The position numbers and the translations under genes were made by a program. Shown one piece after another: positions 8,901 through 20,108 of a stretch of 64,000 nucleotides of DNA (position 1 is its first letter; each line of letters opens with the position of its first letter). This DNA comes from Owenia fusiformis (lineage: Eukaryota; Annelida; Polychaeta; Sabellida; Oweniidae), in contig CAIIXF020000012.1 in assembly GCA_903813345.2 (NCBI GenBank), forward strand, positions 17,305,520-17,369,519. The letters run 5' to 3'. The notes under the pieces are model-generated. The model searched no databases and was not told the origin of the DNA. It worked only from the letters and a program-made list of their open reading frames with translations.

Positions 8901-11900
8901 ATCTAATTTGTCGTACAAGTCTGATTTACTTTGGGCCATGTACGGAATGTCAATTTTCGGACCAGCTGTACATCGCACTGGTAGCAGCGACTAGTTTGAT
9001 ATATTGTGAGACGTTTATGTATACATTTTTACGATTGCCAAAGGAGGGATGTATCGATTGACTTCTCTGTTAGGGGGATATATAATATCCAATTCGTCTT
9101 AAATCGCTTATGCAATTTGCGCTCTTCACGAAATGTCAATTTTCCGACCAGTCGTACGTCACACTGGTACATGCCAGTCCTTTGCAATTTTGTGAGACGT
9201 TTAAGTATATATTTTGGAGTATGCTCTTGAATGGATTTTATGAATGATGTTCCCGTTCGTGATATATCTTATATCTAATTCATCTTAAATCTATGATGCA
9301 GTTTGTGCTCTTGAGGAAATGTCAATTTTCGGACCAGTCGTACGTAACGCTGGTGGCAGCATGATATTTGTTATTTAGTGAGATGTTTCAGGATACATTT
9401 TTACATTTGCCCTACCGATGACTTGTTGATAGGTCATTCTATTCGTGAGAAATTGAGTATCTAAATTGTCGTACAAGTCTGATTTACTTTGGGCCATTTA
9501 CGGAATGTCAACTTTCGGACCAGCTGTACATCGCACTGGTAGCAGCGACTAGTTTGATATATTGTGAGACGTTTATGTATATATTTTTACGATTGCCAAA
9601 GGAGGGATGTATCGAATGACTTCTCTGTTAGGGGGGTATATAATATCCAATTCGTCTTAAATCGCTTATGCAATTTGCGCTCTTGACGAAATGTCAATTT
9701 TCCGACCAGTCGTACGTCAAACTGGTACATGCCAGTCCTTTGCAATTTTGTGAGACGTTTAAGTATATATTTTGGAGTATGCTCTTGAATGGATTTAATG
9801 AATGATGTTCCCGTTCGTGATATATTTTATATCTAATTCGTCTTAAATCTATGATGCAGTTTGTGCTCTGGAGGAAATGTCAATTTTCGGACCAGTCGTA
9901 CGTAACGCTGGTGGCAGCATGTCATTTGTCATTTAGTGAGATGTTTCAGGGTACATTTTTACATTTGACCTACCGAGGACTTATTAATAGGTCATTCTAT
10001 TCGTGAGATATTGAGTATCTAATTTGTCGTACAAGTCTGATTTACTTTGGGCCATGTACGGAATGTCAATTTTCGGACCAGCTGTACATCGCACTGGTAG
10101 CAGCGACTAGTTTGATATATTTTGAGACGTTTATGTATATATTTTTACGATTGCCAAAGGAGGGATGTATCGATTGACTTCTCTGTTAGGGGGATATATA
10201 ATATCCAATTCGTCTTAAATCGCTTGTGCAATTTGCGCTCTTGACGAAATGTCAATTTTCCGACCAGTCGTACGTCAAACTGGCACATGCCAGTCCTTTG
10301 CAATTTTGTGAGACGTTTAAGTATATATTTTGGAGTATGCTCTTGAATGGATTTAATGAATGATGTTCCCGTTCGTGATATATTTTATATCTAATTCGTC
10401 TTAAATCTATGATGCAGTTTGTGCTCTGGAGGAAATGTCAATTTTCGGACCAGTCGTACGTAACGCTGGTGGCAGCATGATATTTGTTATTTAGTGAGAT
10501 GTTTCAGGATACATTTTTACACTTGCCCTACCGAGGACTTGTTGATTGGTCATTCTATTCGTGAGATATTGAGTATCTAATTTGTCGTACAAGTCTGATT
10601 TACTTTGGGCTATGTACGGAATGTCAATTTTCGGACCAGCTGTACATCGCACTGGTAGCAGCGACTAGTTTAATATATTGTGAGACGTTTATGTATATAT
10701 TTTTACGTTTGCCAAAGGAGGGATGTATCGATTGACTTCTCTGTTAGGGGGATATATAATATCCAATTCGTCTTAAATCGCTTATGCAATTTGCGCTCTT
10801 CACGAAATGTCAATTTTCCGACCAGTCGTACGTCACACTGGTACATGCCAGTCCTTTGCAATTTTGTGAGACGTTTAAGTATATATTTTGGAGTATGCTC
10901 TTGAATGGATTTAATGAATGATGTTCCCGTTCGTGATATATCTTATATCTAATTCGTCTTAAATCTATGATGCAGTTTGTGCTCTTGAGGAAATGTCAAT
11001 TTTCGGACCAGTCGTACGTAACGCTGGTGGCAGCATGATATTTGTTATTTAGTGAGATGTTTCAGGATACATTTTTACATTTGCCCTACCGATGACTTGT
11101 TGATAGGTCATTCTATTCGTGAGATATTGAGTATCTAATTTGTCGTACAAGTCTGATTTACTTTGGGCCATTTACGGAATGTCAATTTTCGGACCAGCTG
11201 TACATCGCACTGGTAGCAGCGACTAGTTTGATATATTGTGAGACGTTTATGTATATATTTTTACGATTGCCAAAGGAGGGATGTATCGATTGACTTCTCT
11301 GTTAGGGGGATATATAATATCCAATTCGTCTTAAATCTGTATGCAATTTGCGCTCTTGACGAAATGTCAATTTTCCGACCAGTCGTACGTTACACTGGTA
11401 CATGCAAGTCTTTTGCAATTTTGTGAGACGTTTAAGTATATATTTTGGAGTATGCTCTTAAATGGATTTAATGAATGATGTTCCCGTTCGTGATATATTT
11501 TATATCTAATTCGTCTTAAATCTATGATGCAGTTTGTGCTCTGGAGGAAATGTCAATTTTCGGACCAGTCGTACGTAACGCTGGCGGCAGCATGATATTT
11601 GTTATTTAGTGAGATGTTTCAGGTTACATTTTTACATTTGCCCTTCCGAGGACTTGTTGATTGGTCATTCTATTCGTGAGATATTGAGTATCTAATTTGT
11701 CGTACAAGTCTGATTTACTTTGGGCTATGTACGGAATGTCAATTTTCGGACCAGCTGTACATCGCATAGGTAGCAGCGACTAGTTTAATATATTGTGAGA
11801 CGTTTATGTATATATTTTTACGTTTGCCAAAGGAGGGATGTATCGATTGACTTCTCTGTTAGGGGATATATAATATCCAATTCGTCTTAAATCGCTTGTG

Positions 11901-11923
11901 CAATTTGCGCTCTTGACGAAATG
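5935..11923 (+). repeat. Satellite: 186-bp monomers in a 558-bp three-monomer higher-order repeat
   Basis: The marker GTGAGA(T/C)GTTT recurs every 186 bases (for example 6033, 6219, 6405, 6591). Three diverged monomer types alternate: type A (GTGAGATGTTTCAGG), type B (GACGTTTATGTATATATTTT) and type C (GACGTTTAAGTATATATTTT). All share AATGTCAATTTTC(G/C)GACCAG. About 10.7 trimers (32 monomers) are present. Trimers are nearly identical apart from a few variant classes (for example CTACCGATGACTTGTTGATA versus CTACCGAGGACTTATTAATA) that alternate without a simple period. The short ORFs of about 74 codons that recur once per trimer are by-products. The array ends abruptly at 11,923. Confidence 0.95.
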
Positions 11924-13099
11924 CTTCTCAAGAGGTCATGCTCCAGTGCAGATATACACATTAGTTCATGAAAAGATCCTATGAATAAAGAAAATATACA
12001 TGAATATATAAAACACAATTTTCACAATCATTCTAAGGATTTTCAAAATGGCTGACAGCATTTTATTTCATGCTTAAAATTGCAGAAAAGTTCCATTTTT
12101 GCACAACGCCTGGTCCTTACCTAGATTTTTATATATCTCAAGAGGTACCTTAGAAGTACACTATACACTCACTACATATAACTTTCTAGGTAAGAACCAG
12201 GCGTTATATGAACATAGCAAGAGTTCATCATGACTTTCCTCTCTCAAAGAATAAGTAGGTCAACACAATTACAAACATAATTCATCCCTATTGAATGGCT
12301 ATTGAAATATGACTATTTAAGTGTATAAAATATTAATCCCATGAGTATATAGAGTGACACAATTAAACAATTGGAAATCTGCCAAGTTGGGTTTATACAT
12401 TCTGGAGACTTTTTCTGAAACTGATAAAAAATTCTCATTTTCACAGGAAGTGATACATACCTCCTAAATCGACCAAAATATATGTATTTGAGTAATGTTG
12501 AATGCTGATTATTGCTATTTCTTTAAAATATACATATTTATCTACAATTTGATCCTACATGTCAAGGATATTAACGACATTGCATTTTTAAATAATTTTA
12601 AGTGACCCCAGGGGTGTCTATAGCCATTCGTTCTTTGGCCCCTAAATCGAAAACATTGCCCAAATTTTGAAAAAGATTGGTATCGATATGGTAAAACACG
12701 TTTCTCTGAAACCAGTCATCAAAAAATTCTAATTCAAATCGTCAATTTGATGGTCATCTTTTGAATAAAAATATATATTCTTTTAGAAAACACATCAAAC
12801 ACATGGCAGCCATCTTGATTTTCCCCTTCAAATTAAACCGGCGGGAAATTCAAAAAATTGGAAAAAAAAAATCCCAAATATATTTTAAAAATATGATTTT
12901 CTTTTTCATTCTTCATGGGTCTTTACGTTAATTCTACTTTATATGTCAAACATGTTGCCATTGGCGTTTTTTCTATGATAATGATTATTTGTTTTCTGTT
13001 AGGATACTTATTTTGACTCTCAGAAGGGGTTTAATTATTCATCAAAACTCATGAAAAAGTAAATATAACTAGACATGTAAATTGAACAAGTTCAATTTA
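11924..13099. other. AT-rich non-genic stretch with a dispersed repeat
   Basis: No coding frame is seen. The part from about 12,040 to 12,830 is related to 35,900-36,190: both share TTTTCAAAATGGCTG and CGTCAATTT(G/A)ATGGTCATCT, so it belongs to a dispersed repeat family. A small inverted repeat lies inside it. Confidence 0.5.
12105..12205 (+). repeat. Inverted repeat, 21-bp arms
   Basis: AACGCCTGGTCCTTACCTAG at 12,105 is matched by its near-perfect complement ending AAGAACCAGGCGTT at 12,205, separated by 59 bases. It could be a small foldback transposon. No target duplication is clear. Confidence 0.6.
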
Positions 13100-14909
13100 A
13101 GACTCCAGATTTCAGACTTTTTTTAAGCTGAGTCATCCAAATACTTGTAAGCTGAGTCATCCAAATACTTGTAAGCTGAGTCATTCAGAATAAGCTGAGT
13201 CATCTAGAATATAGACATTTAGACAACTCTTAAGAATGTTATCTTCGACTCCATTGGCTTAACAAGGGGATATCATCATATCGACTTTTCGAGACTTCAA
13301 ACCGCTATAACTATCTAATCAGAAGTTGGATCGAAATTTGGTTTAAAGATTCTAATTCCTGAGAAAATTCTACCCTTAATTCATAACTCATACGTTAAAT
13401 TTGGAGAACTTTTTATTTTGACCTACTTTTCGGACACCATATCTCAAAAGTGGGTCAAAATACTTTCTGACGGCAGAAGGCGAACACTATAAGCACACTC
13501 TTTGCTACCTGTATACAAAATTTCGAAGCAAATCATTAAATTGTAATGTCAGAATCGCAAAAATAAGGAAAAACTATGAATTTGACCTAGATTTTGACCT
13601 AGGCATTTTGGTGTCCAAATTTAAAAGCTAAAAAAATTTAATAGCCTTCGAGGTCCCCTTCTTTTATAGGCTTTCAGAATGTTAAGCTGTACTCAGTTTA
13701 TATCTGGTATTTTACACTTCAAAAAAATCTTTTTTCTCATTGACATAACATAGGGCACCAAATTTAGCGATTTTTGAGCTTTCAAAACGCCATAACTTCC
13801 GATCCAAAAGTCAGATTGAAATTTGGTTTGCAGATTCGGATTCCTGGGAAAATTATACCCTTAATTCATAGCTCATATGTTAAATTTGGAGAACTGTTTA
13901 TTTTGACCTACTTTCCGGACACCATACATCTCAAAAGTGGGTCAAAATACTTTCTGACGGCAAAAGGCTAACACTATTAGCATACTTTTTTCTATCTGTA
14001 TACCAAATTTCAAGGAATATTATTAAAGTGTAGTGTCAGATTCGCAAAATTAAGGAAAAACTCAAACTTTGACCTAGATTTTGACCTTGGCTTTTTAGTG
14101 TTCAAATTTTGAGACAAAGTAGATTTTGAGGTCAACTATTCTTGGAGGCTTTCATTATGTTGGCTGCATTAAGTCTAAATACCGTGTTTTTACAATTCAT
14201 AATTTTCTTCAGCCCCATTGACTTAACATGGGGCACCAAAATAGCGATTTTTGAGACTTCAAACCGCCATAACCTTCGAACCGGTGTAAAAGGGTAGGAG
14301 GTCCTATCAAATTATGGTCCTACTCTCCATTGATTTATATGGTGACCTAAATACAACTCTTTCCCTCATTATCTTATACGCAATCAGGGCCAGTAAGGGC
14401 CGTTAAGAAAGGGGACCATAATCCCTGGGGGACCATCATTTCTTTCGCACCGGAACTCGGATTGAAATTTGGTTTGCAGATTCGGATTCCTGAGAAAATT
14501 CTACATATATTTCATAACTCACACCTTGAATTTGGAGATTTTTTTGTTTTGACCTACTTTCCGGACGCCATATTTAAAAATCGGTAAAAGTAATCAAAAA
14601 TCTAATGTCATATCTTTGCTTCGGCTATTTCTTAACTACAAAATGAAAAAGGATGAAGGAGTTCCGATAATTATCGAAGAAGATAATTGAAAGAATGTTG
14701 AAAATGTAAGATTTGACCTAGTTCTTGACCTTTGACCTAGATAAAAATTTGACCTAATTTTCCAGAAAGCATTCCCTAGTCAACCATGTAGGTTGGATTA
14801 AGTAAGATGTTATAGTTGGAGAGAAAATCTGTTCGGAGGAAGAAAGAAAGAAAAAAGAATAAGAAAACAGGCAAAAACAATAGACTCCAGATTTTTAATC
14901 TGGAGTCTA
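13100..14909 (+). mobile_element. Helentron-like non-autonomous element (inference)
   Basis: The left end carries AGACTCCAGATTT at 13,100. The right end is a hairpin at 14,881-14,909 with arms TAGACTCCAGATT and AATCTGGAGTCTA. A short terminal motif repeated in a 3' hairpin is typical of Helentrons and their non-autonomous derivatives. Inside are a four-copy minisatellite (TAAGCTGAGTCATCCAAATA and relatives, 13,124-13,206, period 24/24/19) and three diverged tandem blocks of about 480 bp. The blocks start near 13,285, 13,765 and 14,245 and each contains GAAATTTGGTTT and TTTTGACCTACTTT. No Rep/helicase coding is seen. A plain foldback element is the alternative. Confidence 0.45.
14285..14453 (+). 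mobile_element. 164-bp insertion with ACCGG target duplication
   Basis: Compared with the other blocks of the host repeat, the third block is interrupted by 164 bases flanked by ACCGG at 14,280-14,284 and 14,449-14,453. The insert carries ATTATGGTCC and GGACCATAAT as internal complementary segments. This looks like a small MITE nested in the larger element. Confidence 0.5.
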
Positions 14910-15529
14910 ATTATAAAATATAACTAGGACAGTTGTAAAAATCATATTCCACATACATTTAACTGAGGAACTCATTCTTTTTATTTCAACAATGTAAAGA
15001 GAATGTCATGATTAAAGAGGAAAATCATGCAACTTTGTGATATTTTTTAAAGCAACATATACCATTTGCTTTTAGCATATTATCATACTTGGTGGAGCTG
15101 AATTGTTTGTATTCATTTATGTTTATTTGTTTACATATTTCTTCTAACGGATGGTGCAAATTGATAATAATGGTTGGGCTCTAGTTTAAATTTTAAAGGT
15201 GAGCGCCAGGGGCTCTGTGATTTTTAGTTTTCATCGAATTAAAGAAACAGTATATTTGACGTAATGCTTTGATATTTGAACTATATCAGAAGTATTTGAC
15301 ATAGAAAATCTGAAGTATGATCATTTGTTCATATACCATGCGTAGCTATAGGCACCATAGTTCAACTGGGATTTTGGGTTTACAGATGGCGAGCTAACTG
15401 ATATGCGCCGGTGATGTTTTCATAATCTAAACAAAACAACAGTCTCGAAAGTTTTTCAACCCAGAATGCCACTTGAAAATATCACTGATGTCTATAAAGT
15501 TGTAAACAATTTAGCCCAATCATGGAAAA
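14910..15529. other. Non-genic, AT-rich
   Basis: I see no coding frame, RNA gene or clear repeat boundary here. Confidence 0.4.
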
Positions 15530-15640
15530 ACCACTCTGGTATAGTGGTTAGGGTACTCGCCTTGCGCTTATGCGGGACATTGGAGCACTTTTTGTTATGA
15601 ATAACAAGCAGGAAGTTTGTTCTCGAGGTCCGGAAGTTAT
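15530..15640 (+). mobile_element. tRNA-derived SINE head
   Basis: TGGTATAGTGGTTAGGGTAC matches the D-arm/A-box of a tRNA, followed by an anticodon-arm-like CTCGCCTTGCGCTTATGCGG. A degenerate B-box-like GTTCTCGAGGTCC appears much later than in a real tRNA. The spacing and missing acceptor pairing rule out a working tRNA; a SINE head is the best explanation. Its tail boundary is not clear. Confidence 0.45.
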
Positions 15641-16129
15641 GTATCTATCGAAGCTACGGATCAAAGAAAACGTGCGGATTATGAATTTGGCTTTATTTGA
15701 TCAGAATTTGAGCATTGCTATGTAGCTTTTCAGTGTTATTTTGAATGAGATTTGTATTTTATTAACCGTCAGAAACTAAATTTTATGTCTCCATATCATA
15801 AATAAAATCAATAATCTGACAGACCAAAACTGACAAGTGTGCATATAGCTTTTCATAAGTTTTCCTAAAGTCCATTCATAAGTCATGATGGAACATGCAC
15901 ACACTTGTTGAATGTTTGAATTCAGATGTATATTTTGAATACAGATGTTCAACAGCAGCAAATAGAATAATACAGTAGTCAATATTGAATAATGTTTATT
16001 GTACACGCATACATATGTATATAAATATGTTCATTAGTACTTTTATGTTAGGTCACAATTTGTTCAACACACAATGTTTTCATAGTCCATAATGGGGTTT
16101 CACAACCACCAGGAACATTACCAAGTCTT

Positions 16130-16830
16130 GGTAACAATAATGACACCATGACGGAAGACAACCTCCTGTGTGATAATGCTGTTCTCTTCAAGGTAAGGAT
16201 TGTGCATAATATGCAGAGATGGTCTGGATATCAAAATACATTAGTGGTGCAACAGAAGACTGCTAATGCTGTTCTCTCCAAGGTAAGGATTGTACATAAT
16301 GTGTAATCAGTCAGTAACTAAGTTCAATCACCATCAAAGTGTAGATAACAGTCATTAGTGGCACAGCGAGAGATAACGGGTTTCTATTGATTACTTTTTA
16401 GGCAGAGATGGTCTGGGTATCAAAATACATGGTGCAACAGAAGACAGTGATAATGTTGTTCTCTCCAAGGTAATAATTCCACACAATAAATATGTAATCA
16501 GTCAGTAACTAAGTTCCATCACCATCAAAGTGTAGATAACAGTCATTAGTTGCACAGCGAGAGATGACAGGTTTCTATTGATTACTTTTTAGGCAGAGAT
16601 GGTCTGGGTATCAAAATACATGGTGCAACAGAAGACAGTGATAATGTTGTTCTCTCCAAGGTAATGATTCCACACAATAAATATGTAATCAGTCAGTAAC
16701 TAAGTTCAATCACCATCAAAGTGTAGATAACAGTCATTAGTGGCATCGCGAAAGATGTCAGCCTCCTATCGATTACTTTCTAGGCAGAGATGGTCCGGGT
16801 ATCAAAATACGTAAGTAGTGCCACACAAGA
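16130..16830 (+). repeat. About 191-bp tandem array of exon-like units
   Basis: GCAGAGATGGTC(T/C)G recurs near 16,212, 16,402, 16,593 and 16,784 (spacing about 191). In units 2 and 3 a 68-base core is bounded by TTACTTTTTAG and by CCAAGGTAAT or similar, i.e. an intact-looking acceptor and donor. Read in one frame the core gives RDGLGIKIHGATEDSDNVVL. A partial donor-side copy lies at 16,140-16,195. The first full unit has an in-frame TAG and the last has a donor (GTAAGT) moved to the middle. At 68 bases the core is not a multiple of three, so units could not be joined in series in frame. It may be a duplicated exon of an unseen gene or a decayed one. Confidence 0.5.
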
Positions 16831-17199
16831 GATAATGAAGAGCACACCTGAAAGTACATGAAATGGGGGAAATGTCACCCTGCAATTTGTGTAATAGATG
16901 CTGAATGCCAGACATTGGATGCAACTGGCATTACAAAGTATCAAAACCTGATTTTTAAAATTGCACAACGCGCATGACGGAAACATTTACAGTACATGTA
17001 GAAAAAATCTTGAAAACACGAACAAGACGAGGCGGGAAAGCACGTTAATGTGAATAGTTCTACCTGAGACTATCATAAAAGTATTCCCCGGGCAGTTAAC
17101 ATACGCCGTATCCGTATAGGTGATTTAGACTAAACAATATTGTCATAAATCAAACTTAAAGCAGTGACATTTATGACGCGTACTGGTTTATCGATTTAT

Positions 17200-17460
17200 T
17201 GTTTTTGGCGGGAATTCGAATAGGACGACTCTCCACAAAATTAACGTACAGTCGTGGGGTAGAGCGTCCGTTACCCCTAGGGCCCGAGATCCCCGAAAAA
17301 TGCACACGCCACCACGCCGAGGGGGAGGGGTGGGGTCCCCGTATGTGCCTCCCGAGCTCAGGGAGGCTCACAGATGTCCCTCCCCATTGGAGCCCATGTT
17401 AGGGAGGGTACTATGAAAAATCGTGTCCCTCCCCATAGGACTCCATGTTAAAGGTGCGCC
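17200..17460. other. GC-rich patch with a 27-bp direct repeat
   Basis: In strong contrast to its surroundings this stretch is C- and G-rich. TGTCCCTCCCCATTGGAGCC (17,373) is repeated in variant form at 17,424. It may be a CpG-type region or a repeat fragment. No gene start could be tied to it. Confidence 0.35.
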
Positions 17461-17839
17461 AGAACTCTCGTTTCTATAACTACTACTATTTTTGTCACAT
17501 TGAATGTAGTTTTTACCAGATTGACATTTAACAACCTAGAAATCAAACATTACGTATTTTAAAAAAATCTAAAAGATGTCGACGTGATTTCAAATACGAC
17601 CATGTTTTAAGTGTGTTTTTGATTTTCAAACTGAACATGATGTTATTAGTGCGTTCTCATCATGGTCCAAAGTGACTTACCATAATGAAATTGGTCTTCT
17701 TTATAACAACTGATATATCTCTTAAAATATGTCACTACAGACGAGGGCGTTGATACGTTTTTCATGTGCGTTTTTCATCGTGATTTACAATGGCTGAACG
17801 CATTTTAATCACAACCTTGTAAAGGTACTTTAGTTATTG

Positions 17840-19392
17840 CACGGGTAACTAGAGTATCCGCGTATATTGAGTATGACCGGTTCTAAGCTTACGAGTGTGA
17901 CCGTATTTCTGTTCCTATAAACAGACGAGGTGAGTACTTGCTTTTTATGAACACTTTCGAACGTTTTCTTTTTATCCTACTTGGTCAATGAATGATACTT
18001 GGTATACTTATAATGCCAGGCATATCACAAGGGGCCTTAATCAAGAGAAAACGTATTAATATTAGATTGAAGCCGTAAAATCCTAGTTTCCAGCATCTTT
18101 GATCAGTTTTTGTGTAACACAACGCAACTCCGAAGAGAATGACACATCTTATGTATAATATATAGCTAGATCTACGAATTAGTCATGAATATTTTAAATA
18201 ATTTAGCCTGCTCTGTCCAAATATGATACATCTTTGAATTTTTGAGAATACGAATGTCACTGGTGCCCCATTATTGGAGAATACGGTTGTGAAATGTCTT
18301 GGATCGGCATTTAACCGGTGTTTGGATACGACTTTTAGCGGTGACAGATGCAAAAGGTAATTCGAAATACCAGAATGTTGAGGCTCTTCAGACGCTTGCA
18401 GTAGGTCTCCAATATAAAGTGGGAAGAACTAAATAAGAGTAGATGACTTATAGTGTCAAGAGCCTATTTTTTCCAAAAGAATTCAGTTAAACGTAGACCG
18501 AAAACAATAGCCTTGGTTTTATATCAATACATTACAATGTATGGAAAGAAAAGTTTATCATGTATTTGAAAATATAAACATATTACTCTGTAACCAAATT
18601 GCTGAAACTACACATTTAACTTAAAATACAACATTTTTCAGATGGCAGCATCAGTAACACCTCTTATTGAGGAGCTTGACCATATAAATAAACAGTCATA
18701 TATACATATAAATATAACATATAAATGAATATATGGTTTAAACTTCACTTAATGCCAAAACGATCACAGTGGGATAAACTTTGGAGAATTGTTGGGTATG
18801 CTGTAATCCTGTACTGGATAAATTCGTCTCATGCACCGCATACACTCGTATTCTACACCGCTCACATTCGGATAAATTCCTATCATGCACCGCATACACT
18901 CGTATTCTACACCGGTAACATTCCGATCACATCAATCAGTGGGCCGTGTTACACTCGTTTCCATGACATTTCACAAGCGTATCCTCTGGGAAAAGATAAA
19001 TCCTTCTCTTGCTCACTCTACGGTGGATCATTTAAACTGAGATTTGTAGATCTTGTTCAGGTTAGCCATAAAAAGGTTTGGGATTTGTTTTTTTCTACTG
19101 TGATATTAATGATTTGGCTCTAAGGCGAGAAATCTGTACTTTCTGATTGATATTCCATTATGAACAGTTACATTGCTAAAATAGCTCATGTTTAACATTT
19201 TTTTGTTACATTACTATTAAATACAGCATAAACTATATTCAACAAACACAATTTCAAAAAGGATAATATAGAAGTTAACCTTTATTTTCCATTTTTAAGC
19301 AGCTGTGCCTCTCATGACTTTCCAAAACAGGTCATATTCGTAGCCTAAGAACCGGTCATACTCAATATACGCGGATACTCTAGTATCCCGTG
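17840..19392 (+). mobile_element. Non-autonomous DNA transposon, CACGGG tips, 5-bp TATTG duplication
   Basis: Inverted ends of about 70 bases: the left starts CACGGGTAACTAGAGTATCC and the right complement starts CACGGGATACTAGAGTATCC, continuing with near identity through TATTGAGTATGACCGGTTCT. TATTG flanks both sides (17,835-17,839 and 19,393-19,397). The 1,553-bp interior holds a 57-base tandem duplication (CATGCACCGCATACACTCGT twice, near 18,830 and 18,887) and no transposase. A 132-codon frame at 18,725 spans that duplication and is not convincing as a gene. Confidence 0.8.
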
Positions 19393-20108
19393 TATTGGAT
19401 TCCTAGTTTTTAGTTTTATTTTCCCTTTCTGAAAATGAGTGGATTTGAACAAGAGCTGTTGTAGCAGTAAGGTTAGTCACAAAAAGTTTTTAAAAGAAAA
19501 AAAAGGTTAATCACAAACATTAATAAACTTGTATTGTAAGCAGTCACAATACTGACATAATATTTATATTTTTGATTCATTGTCACATATAAAATTGGTG
19601 TCTACCTTTGACATCAAGGAGGATGTTTAAAATACATGTATATGCTTGAGCGAAAAGGGAAAGACCAAAGCATTAATACAGCAAAACATGACAAAACGGC
19701 CAAGAACACAACCAGTAATATGGAAAACCAATATACATGTACGTTTATATAATATGCAAGATTGACCGAATTATTCAACTTTCCTTCGGTCCTGTTTTTT
19801 GGACACCCTGCAGTTAGATTCAACTCCTTCAAATCCAACTAGCAAAAGTGTCATTAACATCAATCAACGAACATAATATAAAATCTTTACAATTAAAGTT
19901 CTGAGATCATTTAGACGAGTATGGATTGATTCTTTAAAATCATTCAAACATATTATTAACCCCTTCAAATATAAGAAGCAGTCAGTAATATCATTAATAT
20001 CTAAAGTTGGGAGAACACTGGGAAATATAGGAGTTAACCCTGTTGTGAAAAAACATGGAATCATCGTTACGTTAACCCCTTCAGTTCCATTAAACACTGT
20101 TCCATCAG

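Noticed and set aside
6777-11426. Repeated ORFs of 60-79 codons starting MRRLC
   Set aside because: They recur once per 558-bp satellite trimer and vary with it; there is no coding constraint.
15530-15640. Functional tRNA gene
   Set aside because: The A-box is good but the arms do not pair and the B-box is too far away; SINE head preferred.
18725-19123. 132-codon ORF
   Set aside because: It lies inside a transposon without a transposase and is built around a 57-base duplication; no family features.
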